Source of the DNA: Lycium barbarum
Lineage: Eukaryota > Streptophyta > Magnoliopsida > Solanales > Solanaceae
NCBI RefSeq assembly: GCF_019175385.1
Contig: NC_083345.1
Coordinates: 115,492,480 to 115,556,479 of the forward strand
Reading direction: 5' to 3'
Length of the DNA stretch: 64,000 bases
Part shown: in pieces, positions 56,724 to 64,000 of the stretch
Position numbering within the stretch: position 1 is the first letter of the stretch
Layout of the letters: every line of letters begins with the position of its first letter
Made by a program: the position numbers and the translations under genes
Notes under the pieces: generated by a model
What the model was told of the DNA's origin: nothing
Databases searched by the model: none
The model's input: the letters and a program-made list of their open reading frames with translations, nothing else

Positions 56724-57873
56724 CAGGGTCGTCTCAACAAGATTGGGGGCCTCATGCCAAACTTCATAGAGAGGCCTTAATTAAAAAAAAAATGAAAAGA
56801 TCGTCATGTATATTTTTATTTAAAGTCTACTTTTCTAGCTTTTTTAGATGCGAACTCATTAATTATTGTTTTATAATCTATTTGTTCTAACAATTCTTTT
56901 TCAATTGATAATATAGCTAATCCATTCAATCTCTCTTTTTGCATAATCGGATTCATATTTTCTAGTTGACATATTTAAATTGAATAAATTTTAATAATAA
57001 CTAAAACAAAAATATTTACGCTTGAGCATATCTAACCTTTTGTCTTGTCTTGTCTTTCTTTCTCTCCTCTCTTGAGCCGAGGGTCTTTCGGAAACAGCCG
57101 CCCTACCTTTCAAGGTGGGGGTTAGGTCTGCGTACACTCTACCCTCCCCAGACCCCACATAGTGGGATTATACTGGGCTTGTTGTTGTTGTTGTTGTTGT
57201 TGAAAGAAGAATATCAACAGTGACAAATTTTCAATGAAATATAAGATAAAGTTGGAACAATAAAACCTGGTTCAAGAATTTGATAAGTTGATATAATGAT
57301 ATCGAAATAGTATTACGCTGCTTCAATATAATGGTTGCTTGTTGCAATGCTTGATAATTTGAAAAAGACGCCAAAAAGTAAATTTTGATTTTTTGTAAGT
57401 GCTAAGTTTTGCAGCAAAATATTTAGGTGTTTAAGAGAATTGAGAATTTTCAAGAATAATAAGAGCACAAGAATGATGAAATGAACAGGAAAATAAGTAA
57501 ATATAGACAATAAAATACTTACTCAAACAAATAAGGATACTATAAATATACAATTATCAAGAATAGTTATCCCATTCTCCCAATTATGCTCAACGTATCC
57601 ACTCCCCCATAAAAGGGAGGAAGTTACCATCCTCTCCCCAAAAATATCCCCAATACGGACCCCACCCCCCATAATAAAAGGAAGAAATAACTGTTGTACT
57701 TCTTCCCAATATCTCTTCAAACTTCCGATTCAATGTACATTTTTTTTTTTAAAAAAAAGTAGTAATAAATATATACATATAGAGTGTTAAAACCAAAAAA
57801 AAAAAAGTGAGGCCCCCCAAAAGGTGGGGCCCTAGACCATTGCCTTACTTGCCTACCCATTCAGCCGGCCCTG
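56724..57873. mobile_element. hAT-like element with perfect 8-bp duplication
   Basis: CCCGTTAG at 56716-56723 and 57874-57881 flanks an element that starts CAGGGTCGTCTCAA and ends in the inverted GCCGGCCCTG. A CAGGG(C/T)CG terminus with an 8-bp duplication is the hAT signature. The interior lacks a recognisable transposase. A LINE tail (about 57030-57202) is nested in it. A short frame near the left end has no transposase motif. Confidence 0.85.
57030..57202 (+). mobile_element. RTE LINE (or related SINE) 3' tail, nested in the hAT element
   Basis: Contains GAGCCGAGGGTCTTTCGG, then GTCTGCGTACACTCTACCCT and CCCACA-AGTGGGATT, and ends in (TTG)7. This is the same tail as at 17190-17309. Solanaceae TS-type SINEs share such tails, but no A/B-box head is visible here, so a severely 5'-truncated LINE is the simpler reading. 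No target duplication was resolved. Confidence 0.8.
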
Positions 57874-57881
57874 CCCGTTAG

Positions 57882-60600
57882 TTGCAGATGTAGGGTGTTC
57901 CTGAGCTCACGTGAACCCATATTCACTTATCTAGATTATGTATAACATTGTTATGTGTTTTAAATATTATTCATATATACACACTTAAATTAAAAGTATC
58001 TTATAATGTGATGGTTATTGGGTGCACCATTCTGAGTGAAGTTAAGAAGTTTATTCTTTCATAATTTTCAAATCTGTACTTTGAAAATATTTTTCTTTTG
58101 CACTGAAAGAATTTATGCAACTAAACCAAATATGTATATTAAAATTAGTTGTCGTGGATGATCTAGCATATAGACAATGAGTTCAACTAGACCAAACATC
58201 CTCGATACGGTGTATATATATATATATACACTAGTATTTTTTTATAAATAATTAATTTTGAACCTATAATTTTAAAAGCGTAATAGGCTTGATAGTAAGA
58301 ACCTAAAAATTTAACCAATCAAATTTTATATCCTGAATTCACCTTTTTATAATAATGCACCAATCTTCAAATTATGTTACGTTATAAAAAGGGGGCGAGG
58401 AAAAAAGCTCTTTATTTTTTTTGTTTAGCTTCCCTTTTTTTTTTTCTTATTGCCGAAGGTTGTATATATATTTAAACTGTGTCGTCACGTGCACTAGCAG
58501 TAACAAAGAGAAAGATAAGGCTTTATTCTTCTTCTTTTTGTTTTAGGATAAAGGAGATTTACTGGAGGTGACGAGGTACATAGACACAAATTTAAAATTT
58601 GAAATTTATTAGTCAGGATTTTAATCCTTTGCGATTAATGAATTCTAGATTTATATTAATTTGTATATGTAAAATAATATTTTTAAGATAAATATGTATA
58701 TAAACCAAAATTATTAAATTCTATCAAATTCGTATCACGAAAAATTCATCCCCCTGTCAAGACATGTTTATCTGTTATGTTAGTGCTCATAATTTTATCT
58801 GGATTGACTTTTATGTGTCATTCCACCAATAAACCAATCTATATATGCTTTTGTACGTTGAGGGAATTTAGAATAGCATGTAAAAACAATCTAAAGTGAA
58901 CATGCAGGATGATTTTTCAATTTTCATTAAACTTTGATTTCTCAAAGTAAATTTGATATGTGCACTTGTTTGAACAAAAGTATCGAATAATAAATTCAAA
59001 ATTATAAGCCTTTATCTAATACTAATATATTTCACTTATTCTTGTCTGTTGCTCTTTTAGCCGACGCAATATCCAAAATTTTATTTATGAAGTAATGTAA
59101 GTAGTCGTTATGGTCACACGGAGGGATTATATGCTTAGGGGGTCAAATGAACGGGTTGAGTCGAACAGGTGAAAATGGGTTTAGGTAATAAATGTATGGG
59201 TTATTAATGAAGAAATTGCTCGAATTCCCTTCAAAGTTCAAATGGGCTAGTCTTTAATTTATGCAGCAATTGAATTATGCCTAGGCCGACATAAGTTCTA
59301 AAAGGGAAAAAATTATGTGGAGCATAACTTATGAGATATTATGATGTGAAAATATAAATTCATGTCCCGCAAAAAAGTTGTCTATTATAAGGGGCAAAAA
59401 TTAAAGACCAACACAAAATAGGGACAAAAGTGTCAATGACCCATTATTAAATGAGAAAATTACATCATAGGTCAAGCTTTTAAAGTTAAGCACATAAATA
59501 GCTCAACTTTTAAAGATCTTCAAAAATAACACCATAAATTAATGAATTAATTTTGTCCTTAAATATATTTATTATACATTCTCTCTCATCACTATAACTC
59601 CAAAATTCAGCCGTGTGTAGCTTTCAAGCTGACTTTCTCTTTCATCCTCAAATTCACTCTCTCCCCCTTAAACCCACTACCTCTATATACTGTAGGATAA
59701 AAATTGATGGTGATTTTAGTGGAGTTTTAATGGGTTGGGCGAGAAAAATTTATGAACAACGACAATTATAAGGAATTAATCCCTTCCCAACCACCTTAAA
59801 CCCTTTTTTCTCTCCAAAACAAGTATCCTAGAAGCCATAAATTCTTCTATGCCTTTACTATTGACATGGATAAAATGAGAATTTTATGTGAAATGGAAGA
59901 AGGCAAGGAGAGTTAAAAAAAAAAATCGCAGTTTGCCTGTTTAAATCTTAAGTCGTTGCATTTGATTTCTCCTAATTCTTCAGTTTTTCTCAATTGATTA
60001 TTGTATCTTGGTACTTGTTTTTCTATTCTTTCTGATCTCATGTATATATCTAAATGTATATTATTGATATACCAGTAATATTATGAGTATAATATATATT
60101 ACCCATTATACTAGTAATATTATGAGTCTAATAATATCTACTATTTTTTTTTTAAAACTGAGTCACACTGTTCTTGATGTCAACCTCTTCAATGAAGCAG
60201 TTTATCTGTACTTATCCTCTATCACTAGGGAAATTCTTCCAATAGGTTGAACATGAAGTTAATACCACACATGGAATAGAAGTTGCATAGTAACAGACTC
60301 AAGTACAAATAAAATTTTAAATTGTTGGTCAAACTCTTCCTTGAAATCTTCCTGTCAACAATGATCTGCAGCTTTCAGTAATGTTGCATATGGTGTGTGT
60401 GTGTATTACCTGCAAATCACTTACATGAAAAACACGTTTCTATGCTAATGTATCAATATAAGTTTCTTATATATAAAACATATCATGTATATTCATGGTA
60501 TAAATGTGTCGTAGGCAAGATATGTTTTTTGAAAAATATTTATTGTGTAACCAGAAAAAATATTTGATGTCGATACATCTTGTAACTAGAAAATTGTTTT
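57882..60600. other. AT-rich intergenic DNA without a recognisable gene
   Basis: No exon-like or RNA-like sequence was recognised. A (TA)n run lies near 58212. A member of the dispersed family at 17395 lies at 59205-59440 ('GATATTATGATGTG' and neighbouring words). Confidence 0.5.
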
Positions 60601-60611
60601 GATTTCAATAG

Positions 60612-60790
60612 ACCATGAATATTTAATGTAGATATATATCTTATGCATTCTACCTATTAAATATACCTAGAATATTTAATGTAGATATATATCTTATGTA
60701 CTCTTACCTATTAAATATACCAAGAATGTAAAAAGTAGACATATATCTTACGTGTTTTTACCTATTCAAATATACCATGAATATTTCCCT
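60612..60790. repeat. Three-copy tandem repeat, about 60 bp
   Basis: The unit 'TAGATATATATCTTA(T/C)G' followed by 'CCTATTAAATATACC' occurs three times with a period of about 59-61 bp. The third copy is more diverged. Confidence 0.8.
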
Positions 60791-61519
60791 AAATAAAAAT
60801 GCATAAATAAACACAAACACATATATATTATACCATTTGTATAATTAAATTTGCAATATACTAAAGGTTTCTAATTTCCCGCCAAACTCTTCTTATATTC
60901 TCTATCAATCATACGACTGCCCCCCTCCCATAATTAACAAGTGGTATTTAATTTTATAAAAAGTTTAATAATGGAATCAATTCTATATTTATAAAATAAT
61001 TCTAGTTTATCTTTTAGAAGGATTATAATAGGGAATCAAATTATAGCTGACACGATTTGTAATTTCAATAATGCTGCTAAACTTTTGTAAATATTTTTAA
61101 AATAATGCACAATTATGTTTTTTTCCGTATTAATTCACCCAAAGGTGAATTGGACTGAGTCAATTGGACTAAACAATTTGTCATAACTTAACACGCTCAA
61201 CTCTATCACGTTTTACTTTATTTATTTATTTTCTTATAGTGTGTTTAAAGGCCTTTTTTTTTCTTTATAACTATATATAATATATCAAACAAAAAAGAAT
61301 GTCTGTAAAAAGAATTTACAAGATTTCTTATGGATCAATTTAGGCTATATATCAATCCAACTTTTAGATGATCTAAATTAAAAGGCCAAAATGACCGAAT
61401 TAATAAATGAGAGAATTCATTAATCTGTCAATTTGAGTGAATTGAACAAGTCAAGTTATTATAGGTCAATTTTGTCACCTATATATATGCTTGATAGTGA
61501 TGTACAAGTTGTCAGTTGT

Positions 61520-62120
61520 GAGTGGTTGTCAACTGTCTAAGGCCAAATATTTTCTTAGGTCAAACCAAATTGCTAAGTGCCTATCATGAACTATTTATCT
61601 TACCACTAGAAACTGTGGCAAAGTAGTGCTAGATTAATAATTCGCACCACAGAAAACTGAAATCAAATGAAAGAAATGTAATAAAATAGATCATCGGATA
61701 TGGTGAGGATTAATCTTACGTATTATCACTGACATTTACTCACTATAATATTATAATTATAAAATTATTTTTTATCACATTCAAATAATTGAGCAGTTTG
61801 TGAAGTGTTCATAGAATAGAAAGGATTAGAAAGTTAAATTTTCAATGCCTGGTTATATATATGAGCATCTAAAGCCAAATTACTAGTGCCTACGAGCTAA
61901 ATAGCATGCGATATATAGGATATTTAGTACCACATTAGAAAGTGTGGCCAAGAAGTGGTAGAGAAATTTTCGCCAAAAAATAAAATAAAATATGGAAGTC
62001 AAATTAAAGAAACATACTCAGTAAAATAGATACATTACATCAAATGTAGTGAGTTAATCTCACGTATGATTACAAAGGTTGACTCACAATGACAATACAG
62101 TTACAAAATTATTTTTTTAG
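61520..62120. repeat. Diverged direct duplication of about 240 bp
   Basis: Ordered words recur at about 61555-61800 and 61875-62118: 'CAAATT(G)CTA-GTGCCTA', 'TTAG(A)AA-(C/G)TGTGGC(C)AA', 'CAAAT(G)AAAGAAA', 'GTAAAATAGAT', 'AATCT(T/C)ACGTAT' and 'ACAAAATTATTTTTT'. No coding content was seen. It could be two copies of one element or an old local duplication. Confidence 0.6.
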
Positions 62121-62215
62121 GAACCTTTGGCAACATTATCCTAGCTTTCGACAAGTAAAATTAGGCTTCGAGATCAATTAAAGTTGTCAATATGGTGAGT
62201 CCGGAACCAAAATGT

Positions 62216-64000
62216 CCCAAAAAAATCACTTTGAATCAAAATACTCCAATAAAAAAAAAGGTTACTAAAGTAACTTCAGCGCAGTAAAATACTGCGCTAT
62301 AGCACTTCATGGAGACGGAGCCGTTAAGTGCTATAGCGCAGTATTTTACTGCGTTATAGAAGCAGTTAAAAACTTTTTTTTTATTCTATAACGCAGTAAA
62401 ATACTGCGTTATAGAAACAGTACCAAAAAAAAATTCTATAACGCAGTAAAATACTACGTTACATAAACAGTACAAAAAAAAAAAAATTGGCCAACTTTAT
62501 TTTTTGCAACACTTAGTGTTATTTTCCATACTTTGACCAATGATTAGCCGTGTGTCAAGACTCCGAAACGTCAATATTTTATATAGAACCTGATATTTTT
62601 TTCTGCGTACAATAATATAGGCTCAATATATCAAGGATACGTAAACGTTCGGATCGTCATTTTAGGGGTTGAAAATGTGCCCGAAGTAAGTTTTGTTTGA
62701 AAAAACTTAGTGTTTTTTTCATACTTTGACCAATGATTAGTCGTGTGTCAAGACTCCGAAACGTCAATATTTTATATAGAGCCTGATATTTTTTTTGCGT
62801 ACAATAATGTAGGCTCAATACATCAAGGATACGTAGACGTTCGGATAGTCATTTTAGGAGTTGAAAAGGTACCCGAAGTAAGTTTTGTTTGGAAACTTTA
62901 GGGTGTTTTATTTTTTAAGATTTTGATTTAAGCGTGATATTTTTTAATCAAGACATAACTTTATTTTGAATATAAATATAATTTTAAAAAATATAGGGAC
63001 AAAAACTAGTTGTAAAGTCGTCAAACTTTAGATGGTCATAACTTTGCGCTCGGACGTCCGTTTTACGCGTTTTTTTTTAACTTGCGTATTTTTTCGAGAT
63101 CTATGCGGACCGGTTTGGCCGAGCCGATTTTAAAAAAAAATACTTTTTATCCCATTCAATTTCAATTTCCCCCCCCCCCCCCCCCCCAATTGGCATGAAA
63201 TTTTCAGTTTTATTTACGTATAAGATGATGATACGCAATAAATTTCAATGTAAAAATCCCGGGATAATGTAGCTGTCAATGTCAATTTCACTTATGCGGT
63301 TCCAATTTTTGAAAATAAAGCTGACTAATTTTCTCGACATATAAAGTTGACTAAAATAACCTTACAGCCAAACACTAAGTTTTTTCAAACAAAACATACT
63401 TCGGGCACCTTTTCAACCCCTAAAATGACGATCCGAATATCTACGTATCCTTGATGTATTGGGCCTACATTATTGTACGCAGAAAAAAATATCAGGTTCT
63501 ATATAAAATATTGATGTTTCGGAGTCTTGACACACGACTAATCATTGGTCAAAGTATGAAAAAAACACTAAGTTTTTTCAAACAAAACTTACTTCGGGCA
63601 CCTTTTCAACCCCTAAAATGACGATCCGAACGTTTACGTATCCTTGATGTATTGAGCCTATATTATTGTATGCATAAAAAAATATCAGGTTCTATATAAA
63701 ATATTGACGTTTCGGAGTCTTAACACGCGACTAATCATTGGTCAAAGTATGGAAAATAACACTAAGTGTTGCAAAAAATAAAGTTGGCCAATTTTTTTTT
63801 GGTACTGTTTCTATAACGCAGTATTTTACTGCGTTATAGAAAAAAAAATTAACTACTTCTATAACGCAATAAAATACTGCGCTATAGCACTTAATGGCTC
63901 CGTCTCCGTGAAGTGCTATAGCGCAGTATTTTACTGCGCTAAAGGTACTTTGGTAACTTTTTTTTTATTGGGGTATTTTGGTTCAAAGTAATTTTTTTGG
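62216..64000. mobile_element. Large fold-back element with GCGCAGTAAAATACTGCGC palindromes (right end cut by window)
   Basis: The left arm (62216 to about 62895) and right arm (about 63370-64000) are inverted copies. From outside in, each arm has a T/A-rich end ('ACTTTGAA-CAAAATAC-CC'), a cluster of GCGCAGTAAAATACTGCGC-type palindromes, a GTTGGCCAA block, and two tandem copies of a roughly 190-bp unit containing AAGACTCCGAAACGTCAATA. The unique centre (62900-63370) has a C17 run at 63168-63187 and no gene. The window ends where the right terminus should be. It fits a fold-back or MULE-like non-autonomous transposon; the family is not recognised. Confidence 0.8.

Noticed and set aside
57030..57202. 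TS-type SINE
   Set aside because: Only the LINE-like tail is visible; no tRNA-like head with A and B boxes precedes it.

Overview
This is nuclear DNA from a dicot plant, most probably a Solanaceae species. The evidence is a six-exon group C bZIP gene with plant splice sites, an RTE-type LINE whose 3' end carries TTG units, very long LTRs of Tat/Ogre type, Stowaway and Harbinger MITEs, and AT-rich intergenic DNA. The genus cannot be told from the sequence alone. The window holds one apparently intact host gene. Almost everything else is transposable-element DNA, much of it nested.

Layout. 1-5350: AT-rich upstream DNA with a Mutator-type MITE (3814-4908, perfect 9-bp target duplication) sitting inside an older inverted-repeat element. 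5354-14487 (+): a bZIP9-like transcription factor whose six exons splice in frame to 354 residues; its introns carry several MITEs and repeats. 14785-17309 (+): a 5'-truncated RTE LINE pseudogene with a 16-bp target duplication, 0.3 kb past the bZIP stop. 17740-18894: a Harbinger-like MITE and a hAT-like element, each with its target duplication.

19138-53683 is the main structure: one 34.5-kb Mutator-like element (MULE) bounded by a perfect 9-bp duplication (AGCAAAAGT) and short related termini. On the + strand it carries a decayed DUF1985/Ulp1-protease-like gene (20540-31982). On the - strand, convergent with it, lies a decayed MULE transposase gene (52166-34050) with a SWIM zinc finger. Three later insertions broke these genes: a 4.4-kb LTR with primer-binding site (21397 to about 25855), a 3.06-kb solo LTR in reverse orientation (28305-31368, inside a protease codon run), and a complete 15.7-kb LTR retrotransposon (36199-51930, inside the transposase reading frame). 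The retrotransposon has near-identical 3.7-kb LTRs but only a gag-like remnant and several minisatellites instead of pol. Removing the insertions leaves a core MULE of roughly 11 kb.

The most unusual feature is a minisatellite built on the palindrome CTGTTGCAACAG. It often repeats every 21 bp, fills introns and the space between the two MULE genes, and was not seen outside the MULE. Because the core is palindromic and the period is seven codons, both strands read as LLQQ-type heptads.

Right of the MULE are a small LTR with a decayed internal region (53712 to about 55930), a hAT-like element with a LINE tail inside it (56724-57873, perfect 8-bp duplication), 4 kb of gene-poor DNA, and a large fold-back structure (62216 to beyond 64000) studded with GCGCAGTAAAATACTGCGC palindromes.
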